A DNA stretch of 36,686 nt from Bacteroidales bacterium (GTDB taxonomy: Bacteria; Bacteroidota; Bacteroidia; Bacteroidales; FEN-979), in the NCBI GenBank assembly GCA_028706295.1, contig JAQWBQ010000033.1, positions 1 through 36,686 on the forward strand, written 5' to 3'. Of the stretch, positions 26,611-35,227 are shown piece after piece. The position numbers and the translations under genes are program-made. Under the pieces are notes generated by a model. It worked only from the letters and a program-made list of their open reading frames with translations. It ran no database searches and was not told the origin of the DNA. The stretch's first letter is position 1. Every line of letters begins with the position of its first letter.

Positions 26611-28560
26611 CTACTCAATCGTGACCTCAAAGATCTCTCCTACGTAGTCGGTTCCCGGGAAAGGAATATTATCCTGCGAATAGGCGGAACCGATCCACCA
26701 TTTCGTATTATGGAATTCCTGCGTAATGATCAGCAACATCTGGTTATTCGGGATGGAAGTTATCGATTCATCCATGTACCCTACCACACGCAATTTTTCC
26801 TTTTCCGGTCCGATGCGCCAGATGATCTTATCGGGCTGCCAGTCGATCTGGAAATAATAGTACGGTGCGGCAAAGAGTTCATCGTCGGGTTCCGGGGTTT
26901 TCTGGGTCAATGCGCGGTAATTCTTATCCCAGCGGTGTGCCCAATAGGTCATGCTATCATAACGAACGGGATAACAACCATCGCTGAAGTGGGCGGGTTG
27001 CCAGCAGGCCATATCCCAATTGGTACACGAAACCATGATTCTGCCGTCGTCGGCTGTCACCTCCTCTGGAAAGGGCACATTCCAGTTCTGAACGTTATTC
27101 TGATCATCAATTCCATGGTTATAAACCGGGGGAAGCACCCAGGATGGACAATAGGGAACGGTTTTCAGAATCTCGAAATCGATCTCCGAATATCCCACAT
27201 TCTTCACCCGCTGGTCTTGCTGTCCTCCATAGTAGTTGGCCATATAACCGCCGTTGCTGCAGTCGCGGCGCAGGTTCCAATCGGCCTGCGACTGGGTGAT
27301 CAGCCAGATGGCATTGGTCAGCCCGTTCCACATCCCATGCTTGTTGAGTAACTCGGTCAACTTACATTTTACGGTCCATTTACCAAAAGTCATCCCATGC
27401 CTGGTGATCACACCTACATTTTGTTTTTGCCACTTCCCGAATTCGGATTTCGGATTCCGGATGATGATCTTATGGTTCACGGGATCAGAAACAACCGTCT
27501 GACAAGGTATTTCAGCAACCAGCGCCGTGGTGGCAATGAGTTCTTCTTTTCGGTAAAACCTGCGGTTCCAGTTATAATCCATCCGTGTGTAAGGATCATT
27601 CATGATATCGGTAATGACCGGAATGTTGTTGAGTTTTGTCGACGGATCCACATAATGAACAAATTGTTCGAAAGCTGCATTGCGGTACCAGGATGAATCC
27701 TGACCGCAACATGGGGTTTTCCCCTTTTCGGCCTCCTCTTTTGAATAGGCTGATGGATTGACATAGATCCCGGCTCCGGGGTCGGGGTTTGCCACCACTT
27801 TTAAAGTCTGTGGAAATTTCTGGATAATGGTGTTTGGCAGGGAGGCTCCCGGTCCATACAGAAAATAAAAATAGGGATTGACAAAGCCCTCGGGTGAAGG
27901 TGTGCCAATCTGCTGAACGGTTATCGGGATGATCTTATTTTGCACATTTTCGGGAATGGTAACCACCAACATAAAGCTGTACGCTCCCACCCTCAGGTTA
28001 CGCTTGAACCGGTCGTTATGGCCATCGGCAAAGTAACGCGGTTCATTCCGGGGGTTGCCCACGATTCTGAATTTTGAGGTCACCTGGTGAAAATCACCGT
28101 CGGCCGGGATCATCTCTGTTTCAGCAAAGGTCGCGTCCTGTTCTTCCCAGCTCCCGTAAAAGTTTTCCCAGGCCTGGGGATGCTGGCGCAAGCTGTCGGC
28201 CGGATCGCGCTCGGGGAATTTATACGATTCGTTCTGGTAAAATATTTTGTACATGAATTTTCGCGGTGCGGTCCCGGTATTCCTGATGCTGAATTCCAGC
28301 CTGAAATATCCCTCTTCTGTCTGGTTCGGCGTAGGAACCACGAACCCGCCGGAGATGGCCCCGGAATAGTCGAGCGACAGGGTTGCGCCGGATTTCCAGT
28401 TGGTAATGGGATTGAAATTTTTTACGACGAACTGTTCGCTTGCAACCTCCGGTGACTTTGCACCCTGACCACAGGATAACAGGAACCATGGGAAAAACAG
28501 GAAGGCCAGGAAAACGATTAAATTGTAATTTTTTATAGATCTGTTTCTTTTTTCAGGCAT
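26611..28560 (-). CDS. GH16-like glycan-active lipoprotein
   Basis: A 649-residue lipoprotein with signal peptide and lipobox FLLSC (Cys30). The N-terminal half (about 40-240) is strand-rich and Ig/jelly-roll-like. The C-terminal part resembles glycoside hydrolase family 16: GKWTVKCKLTELLNKHGMWNGLTNAIWLI is the familiar substrate-cleft strand pair, and YSEIDFEIL at 458-465 supplies the EIDxE catalytic triad (Glu459 nucleophile, Asp461, Glu463 acid/base by analogy). YYFQIDWQPDKIIWRIG and the C-terminal strands also fit. The substrate could be a beta-glucan, galactan or the cell's own surface polymer; no SusC/SusD pair is present, so it is not a classical utilisation locus. It is 39 bases downstream of the FG-GAP-like gene, probably in the same operon. 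Confidence 0.72.
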   Translation of the reverse strand: MPEKRNRSIKNYNLIVFLAFLFFPWFLLSCGQGAKSPEVASEQFVVKNFNPITNWKSGATLSLDYSGAISGGFVVPTPNQTEEGYFRLEFSIRNTGTAPRKFMYKIFYQNESYKFPERDPADSLRQHPQAWENFYGSWEEQDATFAETEMIPADGDFHQVTSKFRIVGNPRNEPRYFADGHNDRFKRNLRVGAYSFMLVVTIPENVQNKIIPITVQQIGTPSPEGFVNPYFYFLYGPGASLPNTIIQKFPQTLKVVANPDPGAGIYVNPSAYSKEEAEKGKTPCCGQDSSWYRNAAFEQFVHYVDPSTKLNNIPVITDIMNDPYTRMDYNWNRRFYRKEELIATTALVAEIPCQTVVSDPVNHKIIIRNPKSEFGKWQKQNVGVITRHGMTFGKWTVKCKLTELLNKHGMWNGLTNAIWLITQSQADWNLRRDCSNGGYMANYYGGQQDQRVKNVGYSEIDFEILKTVPYCPSWVLPPVYNHGIDDQNNVQNWNVPFPEEVTADDGRIMVSCTNWDMACWQPAHFSDGCYPVRYDSMTYWAHRWDKNYRALTQKTPEPDDELFAAPYYYFQIDWQPDKIIWRIGPEKEKLRVVGYMDESITSIPNNQMLLIITQEFHNTKWWIGSAYSQDNIPFPGTDYVGEIFEVTIE

Positions 28561-28599
28561 TGTGGTCAGGGATTATCAAAGTCTCAAAAACGCTTCTGC

Positions 28600-30384
28600 T
28601 CATCGCTTTTCATCCGGTTCTAACGAATACAAATGGATGAAATCGGGCAGGATGGATTCATAATGCCGTTCCCGGGCCACCGATCCGTTTACCAGGAATG
28701 CCGGATGGCCGGGATTGCCCGAATTCAGCGGGATCAAGTTTAGTTTCTCATAGAATTTCGGATTCATCCCTATATCGTATCCCCTGAAATCGAGCGATGA
28801 GATGATGGTAAAAGCGGTGTCGGAAAAACGGATCTCCTTCAGATCAAACCGCCAGTCGCGGTTATACCGTAACACCCTGTATCCGGATCCGGATTTCAGA
28901 ACGAAAAACCGGTCGTCGGGTTTCAGGGTATCAAGGCCCATGGTCAATCCGAAGCGCTCATGTTTCTGGGGACCTAATGAATTCCATCGTTGAGTCAGCG
29001 GATCAAAATCAAGGATCGAATAAACGGGAACGGAACCATTCAGGGGGCGGGAAACGGTAAGAACAACATCATGACCGATCCTTGGTAAAAACCTCCCGCC
29101 GGTCAGCGTGTAGCGGGCTTCAGCAGGGTCCCAGAGCTTGACCGGATTCTGTTGGGATTTGTTAACCGGTTTCCAGGTCATCACATTGCCGGGGCCTGTT
29201 ACAGCCGATAATAACTGCCACTCCCCTCCGGCCGAAACAGTCAGGATCTCCGGGTTATCACTGCCTGTAAAGTCGCCACATACCAGCGCGCTGACAGCCT
29301 GATCCGATTTTGAGAGAATAACCAGGCTGGTCTGCAAGGTTGTGTTTTGCTGGCAGGGTTGCCGGACCTGTTTCAGCTCACCCAGCAGCCACCCTTTCTC
29401 CGATTCAACAACGATCCGGTCGGGCTGGTTGTGTGCTGACTTCAGAATATGCAGTTTTTTGACCCTGCCGCAGGATGTGGTTGCCGTCGGGTTGGAAACC
29501 GGTACCTTGTTAAACGTCCGGGAATCGCGGCAATAGATAAAAGCAGCGACCTTACCGGCTGAACTGATGGAAAAAAGTCCGTCGTCACCGGTATTGAAGA
29601 GATCGCCCGCAATCGTCAGGTCAGCAGGGTTCAGATCGGCAGGGTTCAGTTTTATTTCAGGTTCTTCCTTTTTGAGGAAGGTCACGGGGAAGGGCGGGTG
29701 GTTGAATTGCGGTGTGAACCTTCCCCGGGTCAGATCCACGCGTGCCGAATCGCCTCTGCGTTCCGGGGCGCCTCCGAAAACGGCATAATAATCATCAACC
29801 AGAATGTCGGTACTGCTCGTATTCCAGAAATAGATCTGAACCTTGTAGCCCGGCTTAAAGGTGATCGATGTGAGATCGAATTGTCCCGAAACTTTGAACC
29901 ATGTTCCTTTTGGTACCTCGGGTTCACGGATCCCGATGCCCTGCCAGCAAACGTTGACGCCAAGTTCGTTCGATGCTGTAAAAACCAGGCTGCCTTTAAC
30001 CTCTTTCCGAGTCGGAAAAACGTATATCCATGCGCTGATGGCGACACTTTTCAGGTTTTCGATGCCGATTTCTTCTGCAGTTCGCTCCATCGCATTGCTG
30101 AAGCTGTTCTGTCCGAATGCCTTCACCGAATATTGACCCGAATGGGCCAGTCCCTTGTAAAAGCCACCCGGCACGGATTTCCCGGGAGCTACCTCAAAAT
30201 CGTAACTGTAAGCATTGGGGGGAAGAGTGCGTACTTTACCCTGGGCGGAATATTCCTGTTCCGGGGCGGAAGGCATTCTGACCACCTTTGTAAAGGGAAA
30301 AAACTTCAGTCCGACAGGAACCGCAATAGCTGTTAAGGCCAGCAATACGACAACGAGGGTGATCCTTCTGTTTTTTTTAGTCAT
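28600..30384 (-). CDS. Membrane-anchored protein with jelly-roll and FG-GAP-like repeats
   Basis: A 594-residue envelope protein of unknown function. A single hydrophobic segment at about residues 8-28 is a signal anchor or uncleaved signal peptide; no lipobox Cys is present. Residues 60-215 look like a carbohydrate-binding or LamG-like jelly roll (SVPGGFYKGLAHSGQYSVKAF, SAWIYVFP, WFKVSGQFDL). The C-terminal two-thirds contains propeller-type units such as GDLFNTGDDGLFSI, CGDFTGSDNPEILTVSAGGE and GGRFLPRIGHDVVLTVS, consistent with FG-GAP/VCBS repeats. A 15-base tandem duplication encodes NPADLNPADL near 29622-29651. It lies between the T9SS protease (10 bases upstream) and the GH16-like gene. 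Confidence 0.68.
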   Translation of the reverse strand: MTKKNRRITLVVVLLALTAIAVPVGLKFFPFTKVVRMPSAPEQEYSAQGKVRTLPPNAYSYDFEVAPGKSVPGGFYKGLAHSGQYSVKAFGQNSFSNAMERTAEEIGIENLKSVAISAWIYVFPTRKEVKGSLVFTASNELGVNVCWQGIGIREPEVPKGTWFKVSGQFDLTSITFKPGYKVQIYFWNTSSTDILVDDYYAVFGGAPERRGDSARVDLTRGRFTPQFNHPPFPVTFLKKEEPEIKLNPADLNPADLTIAGDLFNTGDDGLFSISSAGKVAAFIYCRDSRTFNKVPVSNPTATTSCGRVKKLHILKSAHNQPDRIVVESEKGWLLGELKQVRQPCQQNTTLQTSLVILSKSDQAVSALVCGDFTGSDNPEILTVSAGGEWQLLSAVTGPGNVMTWKPVNKSQQNPVKLWDPAEARYTLTGGRFLPRIGHDVVLTVSRPLNGSVPVYSILDFDPLTQRWNSLGPQKHERFGLTMGLDTLKPDDRFFVLKSGSGYRVLRYNRDWRFDLKEIRFSDTAFTIISSLDFRGYDIGMNPKFYEKLNLIPLNSGNPGHPAFLVNGSVARERHYESILPDFIHLYSLEPDEKR

Positions 30385-30394
30385 TAATCAGATA

Positions 30395-33300
30395 TTAACG
30401 GATCACGACCATCTTGATTGCTTCCTGCCGGTCGGCGGTCTTCATCAGACAAACATAAACGCCGGGTAAAACCCTGTTGCCGGCATCATTATTCCCATCC
30501 CAGACCAGGTAATTCTCACCGGTGGCGCTGTTTTGTACCGACCAGGAACGAAGGAGTGTTCCTTCCATCGACCGGATCTCGAAAAGGATCTCCTGCGGCT
30601 TGTCCGACAGATATCTGATCCGGGTTTCTCCAGAAAAAGGATTGGGTTGATTGCCCAGAAGCCTGGAATTCGCCGTCAGATCTTTACCATCGACGGATAC
30701 CGGGAAGGTGACATGCATCGTGACAGGCACCGTCACGCTGTTGTTGTATAAGTCGCGGGCAACGATCATGCAGTTGTATGAATGGTTTGGCGCCATTCCT
30801 GCCGCATTCATGGTCACCTCCACTTCATCGGTTTCGCTATGCAGCACGCTTCCTGCCACGGGATTGAGTGTAAGCCAATTATTTCCCAATCCCAGGTTTT
30901 CCACTTTAAAATGACCCGTTGCCGTGTGGGGTGCTCCGCCCATGCTGTCGCCCTGCAACTGGTACACAATAAATGCATCATTTTGGAATGAGGAACCGAT
31001 GACACCCGTCACGGTGGCGTATGCCGTCTCGCCCGGCTTCAGAACGCCTCTTCCTGAAGTGGTTTCCCCGTGCCAGTCCAGGGAGGTTCCGTTCCCGATG
31101 ATCCCCTGAAAGGTCAGCTCACCCAGCGAACCACCCGAAAAGTTGGTGGCGCCTGTGACCTCGATCCCGGGAGGAAAATCAAATCTGACATGGTTGATAT
31201 ACTCGTTATCAGCGCTCAGGTTCCTGACCGAGCAAATCCAGTTAAACGTCTGGCCGGGTGTGAAGTCCGGGTGGTCGCACCCTGCCCATGAGCCGGTAAG
31301 GTTGTCGGGAAGCATATTTTTCTTTACCGTACCTGTATCAAGAACGATCACCGAATAATGGATGATCCCGCCACCTGCGTTCGAAACGGAGAGGTTATCG
31401 GAAATGCTTTGGCCTGTGGCAACAGACTTTTCGAGGAAGGCAGGTTGAACCGCAATATGCGGGATCAGTCCTTCGATGACGGGAAGCTTTATAAAATCGA
31501 GCAGTGCACAGTCCCATCCCGCGGTTTGTGAATAATCTTTGTGATAGGTCCACGCAAAAGTATGTAATCCCGGTGAAACAGGATAACTTTCGAGGGTCCA
31601 GGGTTCGATTCCGTCCCACCTTCCCAGCTCATAACCATCGATGGTGAAGGTAAGGTAATCGTAATTCTTGTTCCCGCTGGGATCCTGTTCGCAGGAGATA
31701 TAGCGGTAAAAACTGATGGTTCCGGGAGCCAGGACCCGGGCGGTAAGGTTCAAAATGCTTTCAGCATTTTCGGTGATGTATCCCGACCGTGTACTGTACC
31801 ATCCCTCATATTTCACAGCGGGTTCCATGTACCAGGGCCATTGGCCGGTGCCAAACCAGGGAAACTTCAGAAGATCCCCGGTTTCAAAATCCTCTACGAT
31901 CGTTCCCGAGAAGAGATAGAGGGTGTCGTCAACACTAAAATTGTTGTTGGCTGTGAGGTGTGCGGCGATCGGGTAAAGATGTTCAAAAGAAGCCGTTGGT
32001 CCTGCTTTGAGGTGAAAGGTCAGTGTTCGGGAGGAATCCGGCTGAAGCAGGTCGATGGATCCCGTATTTATGGTCAGATTAAGGACGGTATCGACGGAGT
32101 TCAGGGTAACCGCGACATCCGAAACTTTTGCGCTCCCCGCATTTTTATAAGTTACCAGAAGGTCGGCGCTTTCGCCCGGATCGGGCATGCCATTATCTCC
32201 ATCCCTCAATTCGGTTGATGTGACCTGGAACACAGGGGCATGGGCTTTCATCGGAAGCGGACGTTGAAAGGTCTGTTCCAACGACTGCATCTTCATAAGG
32301 ATGCTGAATTCATGGTTATCGGGTATATCAGGGGCGACGGTAAAAGTGAAGGCATTGTTCAGCGTGATATTCTGTCCGCCGTTGATCTGCGGAATAGTCG
32401 CTGAACTGTCGGTGATGGTAATATAGGGATCGTTTTCACGGATGGTGAAGATGAGGTTGTTCATGGTGACGGTACCTATATTGTTTACAGTCAACGACAT
32501 CTTCGCGGTCTCTCCGAATTCAATCAGACTGTCGCCTCCGGAGGTAACCGATTGGGAGACCAGTAAACCGAAAGAGCTGAATATCATGGTTTTGGTTGAA
32601 GTGATATTGTTGTTATCCGTGACCATGAATTTGATAGGCAGGTTCTGATACGAATGGATGGGGGTTCCTGAGAAATGCCCGTCCTCTGAGATCGTCATTT
32701 CGGGCGGATAGCTGCAACTTGCAAATTTGTCGAGGGTGTTGGCCGTGACAGTCGGGGCCCCGTTCAGTGAAGAGAACTGATAATTTTTATTATCACCCGA
32801 CGACAAACCCCCGGTCCAGGTAGTGCCACCAGGAAAGTTCATGGTGCCGTAATAATACTCGATAACCCCGTTCGGATAAAGTTTAACTGCAAAGTTCAGA
32901 TCGGTGCTTCCCGGCATGTTATTGATGGAGGCTTTCCAACGAACGATGGCATAATTGGCATTGCCTTCGTACCAAACCCCCTGGCTGCTTGAGGGGTAAA
33001 TGGCCAGATCGGCCATAAAAGGGGCGAGGATCGGGGTTTGCCTGAAAAGCAGCATCTTGTCGATCAGATAAGGGTAGGTGTAGGGTTGGTCATCGAAGAC
33101 GATATAGCCATCGGCATAGATATACAGTTTTTGGACTGTTTTTTTGTAAAAGGGAAATGAAAAATCGAGGGCCTTGATGGCGTAGCCCGTGTTGTTGTTG
33201 GTGAGTGTAAGTTGTTGTGCGGTGGCAATGGGGAGTGTGGCTCCCTGGGTCGATTCGGGATAATCAAGCCTCGCATCCCATTTATAGGGAGGGGTGCCGT

Positions 33301-34813
33301 TGGCAGCCTGCAACGTGGTGCTGTAAGGCTGGTAAAGTTGTGCTGCAGGAAGTGATCCCGTGGTGATCACCGGCTTACTGATCACCAGGTTATAATTCAA
33401 AGCAAGGCGGGTAGTAGTATTGTTCTGGATCGCAATATTGTTTGTGGGGTAGTTGGTGATCACGGGAGTACCTCCGGTATAGTCGATCACCGACCAGTTG
33501 ACAATCTCTCCGGAAGCCACTCCCGAAGGATCTTTTTCCTGAACCTGGAGAAAGTAGCGGACGGGGACGGAACTGGTCACATATTGCAGCAATGGAGCCA
33601 AATCCAGCCCGAATTCAATGGTTTTATCGGCCTCTGTAGTTCCCCCCTGCATATACAGATCGCCTCCCTGGAAGGCGAATATCGGAAACTCCAGAATGTA
33701 TGCAGGCTGAGTGGCCGAAAGATCTGTGCTGATCCCGGCCGTCACCTTCAGTTTGTTCCGCGAGGTATGCTTGAGGGTGACCTTCATGGTAAGTTGCGGA
33801 TTGCAGGTGTATTTCACATCGAGAACATATGCCGAGTGATTCCATATTCCTCCATAGCCGATATTGTCGGCCAGGTTTTTGTACATGGTATAGCAGAAAC
33901 CCGAATTGCTCCAACCGGTTCCGGAATAGCCATTGGCAAACTTCAGTCCCCCTTTTTCCCAGTCCTTCATGTTGACTACCCCGTCGTTGTTGATGTCGAT
34001 GTTGTTGGTATACTGACCGTCGCCGTTGAAATCGTAACGTATCGAATCGTTGTACCCGCAAATGGTCCAGGCATGCGAAGGACTTCCACCCCAGTTGGTC
34101 TGAACGTATTTACCGGCCTCCGGCGTCCCTGCCGGCAATGTGGTCGAAGGCGTGCCGAAGAACTGACCGTAAAAATTGGCGACACCGCCCACCGCAGCGC
34201 CTTCGAGGTGCTCGACCAGCCAGTATTTCAGGGTTTGCAAACCTTCGGGCGAATCGACCCGGATCGACTTCACCGAGTTGATCCGGTTGGCCATCCCGTT
34301 GTAATACTTGTCATATCCCGAAATCCATCGGGTATATCCTCCGGTGTTCAGTCCGCCGCCATAATCCGTAACATTCATGTTTCCGCATGCCCTGACGATC
34401 TCCCAGGAGTCGAAAAAGCTGGCTCCCTGGTAGTTGTTGGCATTGTTCAGAAAATCCCAGGTAAAATGAGAGGGATATTGGTTGGCGCCGACGTTCGCCG
34501 GTATTCCGCGCAACCGGTCGATCTCATAGGTAAAGTTGAAACAGATCCCGGCCGATTGCCCGCATTCATAGCCCGATTGCTGTGTAATCGATCTGAAATA
34601 GGGCTGGGTCGAATTGTCGATGCTCACCGGCAACAGGGGGGCATCGGCGCCGAGGTATAATGCAGGAACCTCGAGTGGCGGCACATTTGAGAGTACGAAC
34701 AGCTCATCGGGCGTGAGTGAGGCAGGCTCAAGCCCTTTCTGATATGGCAGATCCTGTGCATACAGGAAGGCCGGTAGCAGCAAAGAGATCAACAGTGCAG
34801 AAAATCTGTTCAT
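30395..34813 (-). CDS. T9SS-secreted papain-like (C1A) protease, multidomain
   Basis: A 1472-residue secreted protein: signal peptide MNRFSALLISLLL to YAQ, C1A peptidase domain (about 65-335), a long strand-rich middle and a type A T9SS sorting domain. Catalytic residues by alignment are Gln79 (oxyanion), Cys91 in SAGICFNF, His247 in SHAWTICGY, and probably Asn294. Between His and Asn lies an EF-hand/dockerin-like insert (residues 261-285). The middle contains a putative-Ig domain (SLPAAQLYQPYSTTLQAANG), CARDB-like domains (SGGDSLIEFGETAKMSLTVNN, RDGDNGMPDPGESADLLVTYKN) and a cohesin-like segment (GVLKPGETAYATVTGV). The C-terminal signal starts NQPNPFSGETRIRYL. The target is unknown. It heads the three-gene minus-strand operon. 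Confidence 0.86.
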   Translation of the reverse strand: MNRFSALLISLLLPAFLYAQDLPYQKGLEPASLTPDELFVLSNVPPLEVPALYLGADAPLLPVSIDNSTQPYFRSITQQSGYECGQSAGICFNFTYEIDRLRGIPANVGANQYPSHFTWDFLNNANNYQGASFFDSWEIVRACGNMNVTDYGGGLNTGGYTRWISGYDKYYNGMANRINSVKSIRVDSPEGLQTLKYWLVEHLEGAAVGGVANFYGQFFGTPSTTLPAGTPEAGKYVQTNWGGSPSHAWTICGYNDSIRYDFNGDGQYTNNIDINNDGVVNMKDWEKGGLKFANGYSGTGWSNSGFCYTMYKNLADNIGYGGIWNHSAYVLDVKYTCNPQLTMKVTLKHTSRNKLKVTAGISTDLSATQPAYILEFPIFAFQGGDLYMQGGTTEADKTIEFGLDLAPLLQYVTSSVPVRYFLQVQEKDPSGVASGEIVNWSVIDYTGGTPVITNYPTNNIAIQNNTTTRLALNYNLVISKPVITTGSLPAAQLYQPYSTTLQAANGTPPYKWDARLDYPESTQGATLPIATAQQLTLTNNNTGYAIKALDFSFPFYKKTVQKLYIYADGYIVFDDQPYTYPYLIDKMLLFRQTPILAPFMADLAIYPSSSQGVWYEGNANYAIVRWKASINNMPGSTDLNFAVKLYPNGVIEYYYGTMNFPGGTTWTGGLSSGDNKNYQFSSLNGAPTVTANTLDKFASCSYPPEMTISEDGHFSGTPIHSYQNLPIKFMVTDNNNITSTKTMIFSSFGLLVSQSVTSGGDSLIEFGETAKMSLTVNNIGTVTMNNLIFTIRENDPYITITDSSATIPQINGGQNITLNNAFTFTVAPDIPDNHEFSILMKMQSLEQTFQRPLPMKAHAPVFQVTSTELRDGDNGMPDPGESADLLVTYKNAGSAKVSDVAVTLNSVDTVLNLTINTGSIDLLQPDSSRTLTFHLKAGPTASFEHLYPIAAHLTANNNFSVDDTLYLFSGTIVEDFETGDLLKFPWFGTGQWPWYMEPAVKYEGWYSTRSGYITENAESILNLTARVLAPGTISFYRYISCEQDPSGNKNYDYLTFTIDGYELGRWDGIEPWTLESYPVSPGLHTFAWTYHKDYSQTAGWDCALLDFIKLPVIEGLIPHIAVQPAFLEKSVATGQSISDNLSVSNAGGGIIHYSVIVLDTGTVKKNMLPDNLTGSWAGCDHPDFTPGQTFNWICSVRNLSADNEYINHVRFDFPPGIEVTGATNFSGGSLGELTFQGIIGNGTSLDWHGETTSGRGVLKPGETAYATVTGVIGSSFQNDAFIVYQLQGDSMGGAPHTATGHFKVENLGLGNNWLTLNPVAGSVLHSETDEVEVTMNAAGMAPNHSYNCMIVARDLYNNSVTVPVTMHVTFPVSVDGKDLTANSRLLGNQPNPFSGETRIRYLSDKPQEILFEIRSMEGTLLRSWSVQNSATGENYLVWDGNNDAGNRVLPGVYVCLMKTADRQEAIKMVVIR
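30398..30660 (-). other. T9SS type A C-terminal sorting domain of the protease
   Basis: The segment after LGNQPNPFSGETRIRYL contains the EILFEIRSMEGTLLRSW strand pair and GNRVLPGVYVCLMKT, ending IKMVVIR. The NPF-G-T-x-I-x-Y pattern followed by a (P)GVY motif is the type A sorting signature. Confidence 0.87.
33959..34033 (-). other. EF-hand/dockerin-like calcium loops inside the protease domain
   Basis: Residues 261-285 read DFNGDGQYTNNIDINNDG and then VVNMKDW, two D-x-N-x-D-G loops in tandem as in dockerin type I half-repeats. They sit between the catalytic His (codon 34073-34075) and the probable catalytic Asn (codon 33932-33934), so calcium could control folding or activity. Confidence 0.72.
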
Positions 34814-35227
34814 GAATGGATTTTATTAAAAAATTTTGAGGCAATGAATCCGGATCCCCGATTTACGCTGCCTTTTCATTAAAACGAAGTGTTGCCGAAA
34901 GAAACACCTTTCACTATTTTCAAACCCGTTTCGATTCGGTATAACAAAAGTAGTAAAATTCACTGTTGGTTCAGAGCATCTTCCTTGACAGGAAGGAGAT
35001 TTTTTGATTTTTGCGTTGTACCCTTTTGGCCGCCGATTCGATGTTCTCCGCTTTTAATACCGGATTTATACTTAATCCCGGTGATTTTGCCTTCGTAAAA
35101 TCACTTAGATCCAGATAGGCAAGGCGTATGAATTTGCGATTTTTCACCAACCCAATCAGCCGACGTATCACTGGTCCGGTTTTCCGAAAGCCTGCCCGGG
35201 ATCTGCGCGGATTGCTGACCGGCTGCG
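34814..35227. other. Intergenic region between the acetyltransferase and protease genes
   Basis: These 414 bases hold no recognised gene. A minus-strand frame of 66 codons from a GTG at 35171 to 34971 (includes NRKFIRLAYLDLSDF) has no family resemblance and no good start, so I do not annotate it. The candidate promoter at 34945-34952 is here. No tRNA-like cloverleaf was found. A riboswitch or small RNA cannot be excluded by eye. Confidence 0.5.
34945..34952 (-). promoter_or_regulatory. Putative -7 box for the T9SS protease operon
   Basis: The minus strand reads TACTTTTG, an exact TAnnTTTG match, 132 bases before the protease ATG at 34813. A long 5' leader would result. No clear -33 element was seen, so this is a candidate only. 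Confidence 0.38.

Noticed and set aside
31602-31612. ggttcgattcc, a perfect tRNA T-loop-like word
   Set aside because: It lies inside the strongly supported T9SS protease gene, and no acceptor or anticodon stem can be paired around it on either strand.
33584-34660. A 358-codon plus-strand open frame
   Set aside because: It is antisense to the C1A protease domain, whose motifs are clear; the antisense product has no recognisable family and its openness follows from codon bias of the real gene.
34971-35171. A 66-codon minus-strand frame with a GTG start
   Set aside because: It has no family resemblance, no convincing start signal, and overlaps nothing that supports expression; left as spacer.
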